This document shows positions 9,445 to 18,961 of a stretch of 64,000 nucleotides of DNA, piece by piece. The notes beneath the pieces were generated by a model, which was not told the origin of the DNA, did no database searches, and worked only from the letters and a program-made list of their open reading frames with translations. Position numbers and translations under genes: made by a program. The stretch spans positions 248,001 through 312,000 of the forward strand of contig NZ_JHQS01000007.1 of the NCBI RefSeq assembly GCF_014843845.1, read 5' to 3'. This DNA is from Mesorhizobium amorphae (GTDB lineage Bacteria; Pseudomonadota; Alphaproteobacteria; Rhizobiales; Rhizobiaceae). The stretch's first letter is position 1, and every line of letters begins with the position of its first letter.

Positions 9445-9735
9445 GCCAGAAGTCCCGATCTCGGCCGACCCGGCACTTTTCGCGGCCGGATGCTTGGTAG
9501 CCGCTTTGGAGGCATGGCTGTGCCGTCCTCCATAAAACTACTCCCCGCGGCGGTGAACACCACACCAGCTGATTCAAACACATCACATATTCAAGCACAT
9601 CACATACGGCGGCCCTGCTCCGTTGTCTTGGATGAGGATTCATTTTGAATAAGCCCCTCTACTCAACGCAAGACGTTGGCTATCTAGTACCTGCATCTGG
9701 ATTTGAAGGCCTCGTTTTGTCTGCAGCCGAAATCG

Positions 9736-10560
9736 TCAGACCGGCAGCCCGAGCTGCTTTCGAAGGCTTTTGTCGAATGCGGACGCGGGGACGAAGCGGC
9801 GCAGGAGACTGACCTGGCGCGCCATTTTGCCCGCCGCATAGCGCCTCTTGGGCGCGGGATCCGTCGCAGCCGCCAAAATGGTCTTGGCTACCACTTCGGG
9901 CGCATCGCCTTTTTCCATCGATTTCCGCACGGCTATGGTCATGCCAGCGCGCGCGGAGTCATAGACATCAAGCAACTGATCGGGGGCGGCGAGATTGTCC
10001 TCGAATGACGTACGGGTATAGGCGGGCTCCACCAGTGAAACGCGAATGCCGAACGGGCGCAATTCGTGATCGAGTGATTCGGAATAACCTTCGATGGCAT
10101 GTTTGGTCGCCGAGTAAAGCGCGAAATAAGGGGCTGGGATAAACCCCTGTACCGAACTCAAATTAACGATTCTGCCCTCCCCTTGGCGTCGCATTGCCGG
10201 CAAGACCGCGTTAGTCACGCGCAAAACGCCGAACACGTTCACGTCGAACAAAGCCTGAGCCTGTGCGATCGAGGACTCCTCCGCGCCGCCAAACAGACCC
10301 ATGCCGGCATTGTTGACAAGCAGGTCGATACGTCCGGCCTTAGCCAGAACGTCATCGACCATTTTCGCGACGGACTCATCATCGGTCACGTCACAGGCCA
10401 GCATGGTAATGCCACCGGAGCTTTCGGCGGCTCCGCGACGGCTGGTTCCGAATACGCGAAAGCCAGCGCTTAGCAAGGCGACGGCGGTAGCCCGCCCGAT
10501 GCCGGAAGATGCCCCTGTCACCAGGGCGACGCCAGGATTTGTCTTGTTCATGGAAATCAT
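9736..10560 (-). CDS. Short-chain dehydrogenase/reductase
   Basis: A classical SDR of about 270 residues: TGASSGIG cofactor motif, NNAGMG, the catalytic Ser in NLSSVQG, and YSATK with the catalytic Tyr and Lys. Two starts compete, ATG at 10560 and at 10551; the second leaves a better spacing from the purine-rich leader. The C-terminal region (YAAGKMARQVSLLRRFVP) resembles SDRs that act on lipids or ketones, but the substrate cannot be told. It follows the KAS II gene by 63 bases on the same strand and is probably the last gene of the TetR-controlled operon. Confidence 0.85.
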   Translation of the reverse strand: MISMNKTNPGVALVTGASSGIGRATAVALLSAGFRVFGTSRRGAAESSGGITMLACDVTDDESVAKMVDDVLAKAGRIDLLVNNAGMGLFGGAEESSIAQAQALFDVNVFGVLRVTNAVLPAMRRQGEGRIVNLSSVQGFIPAPYFALYSATKHAIEGYSESLDHELRPFGIRVSLVEPAYTRTSFEDNLAAPDQLLDVYDSARAGMTIAVRKSMEKGDAPEVVAKTILAAATDPAPKRRYAAGKMARQVSLLRRFVPASAFDKSLRKQLGLPV

Positions 10561-10623
10561 TTCTTTCTTTGTGTTGGACAGGAGTTGGGGAAGTATGAAA
10601 GGCCGGAGCGAAGGGGGGGTCAG

Positions 10624-11925
10624 CTATGAGCGCCCCTGGCGCTCTCGTCGGGTCGCTGGCGCGGTCCAGCGCCTGAACAAGGCGCTGGCATTCACGCCGC
10701 CAAAGCCGAAGCCATTAGAGATCGCGTACTCCATCTCCATTGGCCGGGGCTCGTTTGCGACGAAGTCGATGCCGTCGGCGGTCGGATCGGGAGCGCTCAA
10801 ATTGAGTGTCGGCGGTGCCATCTGGTCCCTGATTGCCAAGATCGAGAAGATGGCTCCAAGCCCGCCGGCCGCGCCCAGCAGGTGTCCGGTCGCCGATTTC
10901 GTCGCGCTGACAGCTATCGCGAAATCGCGCCCGAATACGCTCTTGATCGCTTCGATCTCACCCAGGTCGCCGACTGGCGTGGAGGTCGCATGCGCATTGA
11001 GATGACGAACCTCGCGCGGCGAAATCCCTGCTTGCGCGATTGCGATCTCCATGGCCCGGCGCGCACCGCCGCCGTCCTCGGGACCAGAAGTGACGTGATG
11101 AGCATCCGCCGTCGTGCCGTAGCCGACGAGCTCGGCGAGCGGCTTTGCGCCGCGCGCCAGCGCGTGGCTCAACGCCTCGATGACCAGCACGCCGGCTCCT
11201 TCGCCCATGACGAAGCCGTCCCTCGACATGTCGAAGGGGCGCGAGGCTTGAGCCGGCGCCCAATTGAAGCCGGTTGAAAGAGAGCGTGCGGCAGCAAACC
11301 CACCGAGACTGACGATGTTCATGCACGCTTCCGTACCCCCGCACACGGCAATATCAGCTTCGTTCGCGCGGATGAGACGGGCCGCGTCGCCGATCGCCTG
11401 GATGCCGGCCGCGCACGCCGTCACCGGTGCGCCCAATGGACCTTTGAAGCCATAACGGATTGAGATCTGGCCCGCTGCGAGGTTCACCAGGAAGGACGGC
11501 ACCGTAAAGGGCGACAGGCGGCGGGCGCCACGCAGGTCGACCGTGCGCACCGCCTCGGTGATGGCTGGGAACCCGCCGATCCCTGAAGCGATGATCGTGG
11601 CTGTGCGCAGGCGATCCGTCTCCAGGACAGGCTTCCATTTCGCCTGCGCAAGCGCCTCTTCCGCCGCCGCCAGCGCAAAGAGAATGAACCGATCTACCTT
11701 GCGCTGATCCTTGGCAGACAGGACGTCATCAGGATCGAAACCAGCGTCCGGATCTTCATCCAAGGAGGGAACCACGCCGCCAATCTTCGCCGGCAGGTCT
11801 CCCACCACATCGTCCGGAAGCCTACGGATGCCCGAACGACCGGCCAAAAGGCGTGACCAGGACGCTTCAACATCGGCAGCAAGGGGCGTGACCGCTCCCA
11901 TGCCTGTGACAACAATCCGTCGCAT
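10624..11925 (-). CDS. Beta-ketoacyl-ACP synthase II-like enzyme
   Basis: The 433 residues carry the complete KAS II triad: nucleophile Cys in TACAAGIQAIGDA, His in NAHATSTPVGD and His in ATGHLLGAAGG, plus the closing GFGFGGVNAS. It catalyses decarboxylative condensation of malonyl-ACP with an acyl chain. The start abuts the stop of the MFS gene (TAAATG), so translation is coupled. Placed with a thioesterase, an SDR and two pumps rather than with fabD/fabG/acpP, it is probably a specialised paralogue and not the housekeeping fabF; no symbol is given for that reason. Confidence 0.88.
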   Translation of the reverse strand: MRRIVVTGMGAVTPLAADVEASWSRLLAGRSGIRRLPDDVVGDLPAKIGGVVPSLDEDPDAGFDPDDVLSAKDQRKVDRFILFALAAAEEALAQAKWKPVLETDRLRTATIIASGIGGFPAITEAVRTVDLRGARRLSPFTVPSFLVNLAAGQISIRYGFKGPLGAPVTACAAGIQAIGDAARLIRANEADIAVCGGTEACMNIVSLGGFAAARSLSTGFNWAPAQASRPFDMSRDGFVMGEGAGVLVIEALSHALARGAKPLAELVGYGTTADAHHVTSGPEDGGGARRAMEIAIAQAGISPREVRHLNAHATSTPVGDLGEIEAIKSVFGRDFAIAVSATKSATGHLLGAAGGLGAIFSILAIRDQMAPPTLNLSAPDPTADGIDFVANEPRPMEMEYAISNGFGFGGVNASALFRRWTAPATRRERQGRS

Positions 11926-13185
11926 TTATTTTCCTATCGATTCAGGTGCGCCGCCAGAACGACTCGGCTGTGCCTGGGGCCGGCCTAGCGCGACCGGAAG
12001 AAAGACCAGAAGGGCAAGCGCCGAACACGTGGTCAGGATGACGGCAAGGGAAGCGGACGGTTGCAGTGGCAAGATGCTGGCAAACGACGAGCCGATGGCT
12101 GCGCAGCCCATCTGCAGAAAACCGAGCAGCGCGGATGCCAGCCCGGCCTGCCGGCCAAAAGGATGGAGTGCGATCGCGGTGCCGAGCGGATTGATCAATC
12201 CCATGCCGAAAAGATACAGCGCGATGGCCATGGTGAAGGTCATGAAGGTCGGTGCTGCGGCGAACGCGAACATGGAGAGGCCGCCAGCATGTGCGATGAC
12301 GAGGCCGATCGTTCCAACAGTACGCTGGCCCCAGCGACGAGCCAGGCGGGGCGCGAGAAACCCCGCCGCGATGACGATCAGAACCGTCGTCGCGAAGGAC
12401 AGTCCGAGTTCGGAGGCGGTAAGGCCCAGCTCGCTCATCAGGACCGCGGGCGCCGCGGCGAAAAAGGTATAGAGCCCGCCGATGATAAGGCTGACTGAGA
12501 GGGCGGGAAGCAGAAAGCGCGGATCGATGGCTAAGCGGCCATAGGCGGATGCCACGGCCGAAGCCGCCAGCGATGACCTGCGGTCCGCCGGATGCGTCTC
12601 GCCGACGCGCCTGTAATAATGCAGCGCGAGGGCCACGGGGAATGCCGCAACGACAAGGAAGGTGATCCGCCAGCCGAAAAGGCCATCGAGCGCACTTCCG
12701 AGCAAAGGCGAAAAGCCCGGCGCAGCCGCCCCGGCAATCATGGTCAGTGCCAGAGCCCGTGCGAGCGCCTCGCCGTCGAACAGGTCACGTGCGATGGCGC
12801 GAGACAGAACCGAGGCAGCGCAAGCCCCTAGAGCCTGGACTACACGGCCGAGCACCATGAAGGACAAGGTGTTGGCGAAGGCACAAACGACGCTGCCCGC
12901 GACAAAGACTGCAAGGCCCCCCAGCACCAGCCAACTCCGGCCGAAGCGATCTGAAAGTGGTCCGGCCAGAACCTGTCCGAAGGCGAATGCAACGAAGAAG
13001 CTGCTCAAAGTCAGGCCAAGTTCCCGGGAGGAAACGCCGAGGTCGGCGCCAATCCGCGGAAAGGCGGGAAGGATGATGTTGGTGGCAAGCGCGCCGAGCG
13101 CAGCCAGACCGGCAAGCAGGAACAGAATTCCGCCGGTCAGGTGGCGCTCGGAAGGCGCGGGGTTCGCGATCGAAAGCGCGGACAT
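11926..13185 (-). CDS. MFS drug transporter, Bcr/CflA type
   Basis: A 419-residue, 12-helix major facilitator. Motif A, GPLSDRFGRSW, follows helix 2 and LGRVVQALGACAASVLSRAIARD is the helix 4 signature of the Bcr/CflA drug:proton antiporters. The ATG at 13185 overlaps the preceding stop (TGATG), so the nine-codon longer form is not favoured. It is the middle gene of the TetR operon and likely exports a small hydrophobic compound. Confidence 0.85.
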   Translation of the reverse strand: MSALSIANPAPSERHLTGGILFLLAGLAALGALATNIILPAFPRIGADLGVSSRELGLTLSSFFVAFAFGQVLAGPLSDRFGRSWLVLGGLAVFVAGSVVCAFANTLSFMVLGRVVQALGACAASVLSRAIARDLFDGEALARALALTMIAGAAAPGFSPLLGSALDGLFGWRITFLVVAAFPVALALHYYRRVGETHPADRRSSLAASAVASAYGRLAIDPRFLLPALSVSLIIGGLYTFFAAAPAVLMSELGLTASELGLSFATTVLIVIAAGFLAPRLARRWGQRTVGTIGLVIAHAGGLSMFAFAAAPTFMTFTMAIALYLFGMGLINPLGTAIALHPFGRQAGLASALLGFLQMGCAAIGSSFASILPLQPSASLAVILTTCSALALLVFLPVALGRPQAQPSRSGGAPESIGK

Positions 13186-13673
13186 CACGGCTTCCTGCTC
13201 ACGACCAAGCATGTCGACGTGCCATGCGCGTGAAGCCTGCCCTGGGCGTCCTCTATCCTGCCCTCCAGCGTGATGACCGTCCGGCCGCGCGAGACCACAC
13301 GGCCGATCACACGCATTTCGCCGGAATCGACGAAGATCGGGCGGACAAACTTAGCGGTGGTTTCATGTGACGGACAGGTTTCACCGGGCGAAAGCGTCGT
13401 CTGGGCGGCAAGTGCCATGACGGTGTCGAGCATCGTCATGATCCAGCCGCCGTGAACCGTATTCGTCAGGTTGTAAAAGCGCGGCTCTGGGGTGGCCAGG
13501 AGCCCGACCTTGCCTTCCTCGGGAGGAAGCAAGGTGAAAGGGAGCGTCTCCGCCATCGGCGGGCGGGGAATGCTCCCCTCCGCAAGCCTCGCAACCAGCT
13601 CAAGCCCGGACCAGCCCGCCATGTCGGCGATTGAAGCAATTGCGCTGCGCGTTTCCGCCGGGGACATCGTCAC
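13185..13673 (-). CDS. PaaI-type hotdog thioesterase
   Basis: A 162-residue hotdog-fold protein with the PaaI signature FYNLTNTVHGGWIMTMLDTVMALA, where the HGG loop and following Asp shape the thioester site, and a C-terminal strand ending HGTSTCLV. These enzymes hydrolyse acyl- or aryl-CoA. The start is taken as GTG at 13673 because GGGAG lies seven bases before it and it overlaps the tetR stop by four bases (GTGA); an ATG two codons inside is the alternative. Confidence 0.82.
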   Translation of the reverse strand: MTMSPAETRSAIASIADMAGWSGLELVARLAEGSIPRPPMAETLPFTLLPPEEGKVGLLATPEPRFYNLTNTVHGGWIMTMLDTVMALAAQTTLSPGETCPSHETTAKFVRPIFVDSGEMRVIGRVVSRGRTVITLEGRIEDAQGRLHAHGTSTCLVVSRKP

Positions 13674-14275
13674 GTGCGCGCTCCCGGCTGGGCAACGACT
13701 ACAGGCGACCCTGCCAGCACGTACTCGGCCGCCGATTGCAGGAATTGGCTCGACAACTGCTCGTCGTTGACGACGCGCGAGAGAAGCACGGCACCGACCA
13801 TTGTCGATAGAATGGCCATGGCCTTAGCGCTGGGCTTTTCGCCGTCCGCCGGCCCAACCCAACTGCCGAGCATCTCAAGGTATTCCTTGATGCCGGCCTC
13901 GAATGACGCCTTCACCTCGTCGCCCTGCCTGGCAGCATCCGAACCGAGCGCAACGACCGGGCAGCCATCCATCCTTTCTCCGCGATGGTCCGTACTGAGA
14001 TAGAACGAGATCACTGCCTCGAGCGGATTCTCCGGGTTTGCCGCAGTTGCGTCCGACCAACGGTGGGTGGCGCTCTCCATCGCCCGCTTGGACGCCTGCG
14101 CCGCCAGATCCTCCTTTGACGCGAATTGCTTGTAAAAGGCGCCCTGCGTCAGCCCCGCACCCTTCATCAGATCCTTGAGGCCGATGCCGTCAAAGCCGCG
14201 CTCGCGAAAAAGGCGGCTTGCCACATTGATGACGGTCTCGCGGTTTTCTGCGGCCTGAATTCGGCTCACTCGCAT
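13670..14275 (-). CDS. TetR/AcrR family repressor
   Basis: A 201-residue regulator. The N-terminal helix-turn-helix reads RETVINVASRLFRERGFDGIG, then LMKGAGLTQGAFYKQFASKE, a textbook TetR DNA-binding domain; the rest is a ligand-binding domain with a GCPVVALGSDAAR segment shared by TetR_C_13-like repressors. The ATG at 14275 is chosen; longer frames enter the operator region. It sits first in a leftward operon and opposite the RND pump, so it most likely represses both directions and is released by a pump substrate. Confidence 0.88.
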   Translation of the reverse strand: MRVSRIQAAENRETVINVASRLFRERGFDGIGLKDLMKGAGLTQGAFYKQFASKEDLAAQASKRAMESATHRWSDATAANPENPLEAVISFYLSTDHRGERMDGCPVVALGSDAARQGDEVKASFEAGIKEYLEMLGSWVGPADGEKPSAKAMAILSTMVGAVLLSRVVNDEQLSSQFLQSAAEYVLAGSPVVVAQPGART

Positions 14276-14292
14276 CGTCGCTCTCCTTTTTT

Positions 14293-14337
14293 GATTGCGT
14301 TCGTAATCTATAAACGATATAGAAGTCGAACGCAATC
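14293..14337. promoter_or_regulatory. Inverted-repeat operator of the TetR locus
   Basis: Between the divergent tetR and RND adaptor genes lies a perfect 11-base inverted repeat: GATTGCGTTCG at 14293-14303 and its complement at 14327-14337, with a 23-base AT-rich centre that carries a smaller CTATA/TATAG symmetry. Both promoters must lie in this 85-base gap, so a repressor bound here would control both transcripts. Assignment of the site to the adjacent TetR protein is inference. Confidence 0.75.
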
Positions 14338-14360
14338 TATTTTGAGATGAGGCGACGAGC

Positions 14361-15470
14361 GTGAAAAAGAGAACCGTTATCTTATTGGGATCGACCCTGA
14401 CGGCGATGTCATGGGCGGCGGCATTCGCCACGTTTGCTACTCCTGCGCAGGAGGCGCCTTTGGTGACCGACCCAAGGCAGGAAGCGCCATTCGTCAGACT
14501 TGTGTCGGCAGCGCCAGTGACCGGATCAGAGCGCGGCTTCACCGGCGTCATCGCGGCGAGGGTGCAGAGCAATCTCGGCTTTCGGGTTCCCGGCAAGATC
14601 GTGGAACGATTGGTAGACGTCGGTCAGGAGGTCAAAGCCGGTCAGCCGCTGATGCGGATTGACGATACCGATCTGCGCCTTGCGCTTTCGGCGAAACGCA
14701 ATGCCGTTGCGGCAGCGCGTGCAACAGTCGTTCAGACTGAGCCGGATGAACGGCGCTACGCCAGCTTGCTCCGCGCCGGTTGGGTTCCACGGCAGCGCTA
14801 CGAGCAGGCGAAGGCTGCGTTGGATACTGCCCAAGCGCAACTTGCCTCGGCCGAGGCCGACGCACGGGTAGCCGAAAACGAGGCGGCCTATGCAGTCCTG
14901 TTGGCGGACGCGGATGGAACGGTGGTTGAAACGCTTGGCGAGCCGGGGCAGGTCGTCGCTGCCGGCCAGCCAGTGATCCGGATCGCCAAGGCCGGCCCGC
15001 GCGAAGCGGTTGTCGCGCTTCCCGAAACGATCCGGCCGGCGATCGGCTCGGCAGCCGAGGCCAGCCTGTATGGTGGCGACGAGCGTCGATATTCAGCGCA
15101 TCTCCGGCAGCTGTCGGACTCCGCCGATGCCCAGACCCGCACTTATGAGGCCCGCTATGTGCTCGACGGCGAGGCTGCCGCAGCACCTCTTGGTGCGACG
15201 GTCACCATTCGGCTCGCAAACCAGGTGAAACAGCCGGAGGTCCAGGTGCCACTGGGAGCCGTGCTTGATGACGGCCGCAAGACCGGCGTTTGGGTGTTGG
15301 AAAGCGCCACCTCAACCGTACACTTTCAGCCCGTCCAGCTTGTTCGTGTTACCAGCGAAACCGCTGTGATCTCCGGATTGAACTCCAACGTTCCTATTGT
15401 GTCGCTCGGCGCCCACCTCCTGCAGGAGGGCGCGCGCGTCCGGACTGAGTCCGAAAGTGGGAGCAACTGA
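14361..15470 (+). CDS. RND efflux periplasmic adaptor (MFP)
   Basis: A 369-residue membrane fusion protein. An N-terminal hydrophobic segment serves as signal or anchor, then SNLGFRVPGKIVERLVDVGQ and GQPLMRIDDTDLRLAL form the first half of the lipoyl domain, an alpha-helical hairpin follows (RAGWVPRQRYEQAKAALDTA), and DGTVVETLGEPGQVV closes the lipoyl half. The start is GTG at 14361. It bridges the inner-membrane pump encoded next to an outer-membrane channel that is not encoded here, probably a shared TolC. Confidence 0.88.
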   Translation: MKKRTVILLGSTLTAMSWAAAFATFATPAQEAPLVTDPRQEAPFVRLVSAAPVTGSERGFTGVIAARVQSNLGFRVPGKIVERLVDVGQEVKAGQPLMRIDDTDLRLALSAKRNAVAAARATVVQTEPDERRYASLLRAGWVPRQRYEQAKAALDTAQAQLASAEADARVAENEAAYAVLLADADGTVVETLGEPGQVVAAGQPVIRIAKAGPREAVVALPETIRPAIGSAAEASLYGGDERRYSAHLRQLSDSADAQTRTYEARYVLDGEAAAAPLGATVTIRLANQVKQPEVQVPLGAVLDDGRKTGVWVLESATSTVHFQPVQLVRVTSETAVISGLNSNVPIVSLGAHLLQEGARVRTESESGSN

Positions 15471-18400
15471 TGAGCTTCAATCTTTCCGCGATCGCTGTTC
15501 GCGAACGCGCCGTCACCCTGTTCTTCATCCTCTTGCTGGTGGCTGCCGGAGCCTACGCCTTCCTCATGCTCGGCCGGGCCGAGGACCCGAACTTCACCAT
15601 CAAGACCATGACGGTCACGACGGCGTGGCCGGGCGCGACGGCGCGAGAGATGCAGGACCTCGTCGCCGAACCGTTGGAGAAGCGGCTTCAGGAACTGACC
15701 TGGTACGACCGGGTGGAGACGACCACACGGCCAGGTTATGCGTATATGACGGTCACGCTGAAGGACAGCACACCGCCATCCGTCGTGCAGGAGGAGTTCT
15801 ACCAGGCTCGCAAGAAGCTCGGAGATGAAGCCCGCAACCTGCCGCCCGGCGTCTTCGGCCCTTTCGTGAACGACGAATATTCGGATGTGAGCTTCGCCCT
15901 CTATGCGCTGAAGGCCAAAGGCATGCCGATGCGGGAACTGGCAAGGCAGGCGGAGGTAATCCGTCAGGACCTCCTGCACGTGCCCGGCGTCAAGAAGATC
16001 AACATCCTTGGTGAACGTCCCGAACAGATATTCGTCGAGTTTTCCTACGCAAAACTGGCAACCCTCGGCGTGTCGGCACAGGACATCGTCGCTGCCTTGC
16101 AGCGGCAGAACACCGTCACGCCCGCAGGCTCGATCGACACCTTGGGGCCACGGCTCTTCATTCGGGTCGACGGCGCCTATGACAGCGTTCAGGCGATCGC
16201 TGACACGCCGATTGTCGCTGCTGGGCGGACGCTCAAGCTCTCCGACATTGCCGAGGTCAGCCGCGGTTATGAAGACCCTCCCACATACCTCATCCGGCGT
16301 CAGGGCGAGCCCACCATCATGCTTGCAGCGGTTATGCAGGAAGGCTGGGATGGTCGCGCGCTCGGCAAGGCACTGGAGGACAAGACTGCCGCGATCGCAC
16401 AGGCACTGCCGCTTGGGATGACGTTGGACAAGGTGTCCGATCAGGCTGTCAACATCACTTCGGCGGTTGACGAATTCATGTTGAAGTTCGCGATGGCGCT
16501 CGGCGTCGTGCTGCTGATCAGCCTGCTCAGCATGGGCTGGCGCGTCGGGATCGTCGTGGCGGCTGCCGTCCCTCTGACGCTCGCCGTTGTGTTCCTCATC
16601 ATGCTGGAAACCGGCCGGTTCTTCGATCGCATCACGCTCGGCGCCCTCATCCTGGCGCTTGGTCTTCTCGTGGACGACGCCATCATCGCCATCGAGGTGA
16701 TGGTGGTGAAGATGGAAGAGGGCATGGACCGCATCAAGGCGGCGGCCTATGCGTGGAGCCACACTGCGGCGCCGATGCTATCCGGAACGCTGGTGACGAT
16801 CGCCGGCTTCGTGCCGGTGGGCTTTGCGCGCTCGACGGCCGGCGAATACGCCGGCAACATCTTCTGGGTCGTAGGGTTCGCCCTCATTGTCTCCTGGATC
16901 GTCGCGGTGGTCTTTACGCCCTATCTCGGTGTCAAGATGCTGCCGGCGATCAAACCGGTCGAAGGCGGTCACCACGCCATTTACAACACGCCTAACTATC
17001 GACGTTTGCGGCGGCTCATCACCTTTGCTGTGCGCCATAAGTTCGTAACCTGCGGTATCGTCGGCATCGCGTTCGCGCTTTCCGTCGTCGGCATGGGCGC
17101 CGTCAAACAGCAGTTCTTCCCGACATCCGACCGCCCCGAAGTTTTGGTAGAGGTTCGCCTGCCGGAAGGTGGTAGCATCGAGACAACGACCGCCGCGGTC
17201 GAGAAGCTCGAAAATTGGCTGGACAGCCAGCCCGAGGCCAAGATCGTCACGAGCTACGTCGGCCAGGGCGCTCCGCGCTTCTTCTTCGCGATGGCTCCGG
17301 AATTGCCTGATCCAGCGTTTGCCAAAATAGTCGTGCTGACTCCCGACGCCGAGGCGCGTGAGGCGTTGAAGCACCGACTCCGAGAGGCAGTGGCGCAGGG
17401 GCTTGCGCCCGAGGCGTATGTCCGCGTCACGCAGCTCGTGTTCGGCCCCTACACGCCGTTCCCGGTCGAGTTCCGGGTCATGGGACCCGATTCCACGCAA
17501 CTCTACAGCATTTCCGAAAAGGCCCTCGACATCATGCGGGGCGTCCCGGACGTGCGACAGGCCAACCGCGACTGGGGCAATCGAACGCCCGTACTTCGCT
17601 TTGTCCCCGATCAGGATCGACTGAACCTCATCGGCCTCTCGCCGGCGGAGGTGGCCCAGCAACTGCAATTCCTTCTCACCGGCATCCCCGTTACGCAGGT
17701 CCGCGAGGACATTCGCAATGTCCCCATCGTGGCGCGCAGCGCCGGCGGCGAGCGGCTGGATCCGGCACGTCTGGCGGATTTCTCACTCGTGAGCCGAGAC
17801 GGCCGCTCGATTCCGCTCGACCAGATCGGCCATTCGGAAATCCGTCAGGAAGAGCCAATCCTGAAGCGCCGCGATCGCACGCCCGTTGTCACGATACGCG
17901 CGGACATCAATGAGGCGACCCAGCCTCCGGAGGTCTCCAAGCAGATCATGAAGGCCCTTCAGCCGCTGATTGCGTCCCTTCCGGTCGGCTATCGCATCGA
18001 AATGGGCGGATCGATCGAGGAGGCTGAAAAGGCCAACACCGCGCTCGGCAAGGTCTTCCCGGCTATGATAGCTGCCATGTTGATCGTCATCATGCTGCAG
18101 GTGCGATCCTTCTCAACGATGTTCATGGTCATGCTGACGGCACCGCTTGGCCTTGTCGGCGTCGTACCGATGCTGCTCACCTTCCACCAGCCCTTCGGGT
18201 TCAACGCCATTCTGGGCATGATAGGACTGGCCGGCATCCTGATGCGCAACACGCTGATCCTGACCGAACAGATCAAGGAGAACCGCGCTGCCGGCATTGA
18301 CGACTATCACGCTGTCATCGAGGCCACGGTGCAACGAACGCGGCCCGTCATTTTGACCGCACTTGCCGCCGTGCTCGCCTTCATCCCTCTTACGCACTCC

Positions 18401-18580
18401 GTTTTCTGGGGTTCAATGGCCTATACGCTGATCGGCGGAACGGCGGCCGGCACGGTGCTGATCCTGCTCTTCCTTCCCGCGCTCTACGCCGCGTGGTTCC
18501 GGATCAAGCCGACTGCGGATGAGGTCCATGAGGTTTCGACGGAGGAACCAGAACTGCGACTGGCAATGGCTGCCGAGTAG
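15470..18580 (+). CDS. RND efflux permease
   Basis: A 1036-residue AcrB/MexB-type inner-membrane pump of normal length, with its ATG overlapping the adaptor stop (TGATG). Helix 4 reads LALGLLVDDAIIAIEV, carrying the proton-relay Asp pair; helices 1 (AVTLFFILLLVAAGAYAFLM) and 7-12 are evident, with two large periplasmic loops. It exports hydrophobic or amphipathic compounds with proton antiport. Its divergent partner operon holds a second pump and lipid-type enzymes, suggesting one shared inducer. Confidence 0.92.
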   Translation: MSFNLSAIAVRERAVTLFFILLLVAAGAYAFLMLGRAEDPNFTIKTMTVTTAWPGATAREMQDLVAEPLEKRLQELTWYDRVETTTRPGYAYMTVTLKDSTPPSVVQEEFYQARKKLGDEARNLPPGVFGPFVNDEYSDVSFALYALKAKGMPMRELARQAEVIRQDLLHVPGVKKINILGERPEQIFVEFSYAKLATLGVSAQDIVAALQRQNTVTPAGSIDTLGPRLFIRVDGAYDSVQAIADTPIVAAGRTLKLSDIAEVSRGYEDPPTYLIRRQGEPTIMLAAVMQEGWDGRALGKALEDKTAAIAQALPLGMTLDKVSDQAVNITSAVDEFMLKFAMALGVVLLISLLSMGWRVGIVVAAAVPLTLAVVFLIMLETGRFFDRITLGALILALGLLVDDAIIAIEVMVVKMEEGMDRIKAAAYAWSHTAAPMLSGTLVTIAGFVPVGFARSTAGEYAGNIFWVVGFALIVSWIVAVVFTPYLGVKMLPAIKPVEGGHHAIYNTPNYRRLRRLITFAVRHKFVTCGIVGIAFALSVVGMGAVKQQFFPTSDRPEVLVEVRLPEGGSIETTTAAVEKLENWLDSQPEAKIVTSYVGQGAPRFFFAMAPELPDPAFAKIVVLTPDAEAREALKHRLREAVAQGLAPEAYVRVTQLVFGPYTPFPVEFRVMGPDSTQLYSISEKALDIMRGVPDVRQANRDWGNRTPVLRFVPDQDRLNLIGLSPAEVAQQLQFLLTGIPVTQVREDIRNVPIVARSAGGERLDPARLADFSLVSRDGRSIPLDQIGHSEIRQEEPILKRRDRTPVVTIRADINEATQPPEVSKQIMKALQPLIASLPVGYRIEMGGSIEEAEKANTALGKVFPAMIAAMLIVIMLQVRSFSTMFMVMLTAPLGLVGVVPMLLTFHQPFGFNAILGMIGLAGILMRNTLILTEQIKENRAAGIDDYHAVIEATVQRTRPVILTALAAVLAFIPLTHSVFWGSMAYTLIGGTAAGTVLILLFLPALYAAWFRIKPTADEVHEVSTEEPELRLAMAAE

Positions 18581-18710
18581 GGCACTGTTGTCGAGCCTCG
18601 TTTTTCTGCACGGGGCGACTGGCGGGTTCGTGTTGTCGATGTGAGTGAGAGTAATCAGTGTGGCAGACGGTAGCGGATGTCCACGTAACTGATTGATCTT
18701 GTTGACCAAA

Positions 18711-18750
18711 TGGTAGAGGGAGGGGAACCGGGAACCAACCTTCTCTACGG
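18711..18750. repeat. Short repeat shared with the end of copy A
   Basis: TGGTAGAGGGAGGGGAACCG followed by CCAACCTTCTC matches 7421-7455 closely and the tRNA-Met 3' end more weakly. It is the only recognisable element in the 380-base gap 18581-18961; I see no gene there. Confidence 0.6.
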
Positions 18751-18961
18751 AGCCGCGCCATGACGGCAACTGAATGCGCCTCGGATACGTTGATGACGAC
18801 CGGCCTCGCCGGAACCGCGCTTTGGTCGGCTCCCCAAACTCCGCCTCGCTCCGTGCAGATGGGCGTCTCTCACAGTCGACGGGCGGCAATAGCATGACGC
18901 CGTCTTGGCGCGGCCCGCCCGCTATTTCCAGAGCTGGACGAACTGCGGCCAGCCACTGCAC

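Noticed and set aside
15326..16762. Long antisense frame across the RND adaptor and permease
   Set aside because: Low-complexity His/Arg-rich product with no family look; sense strand is clearly coding.
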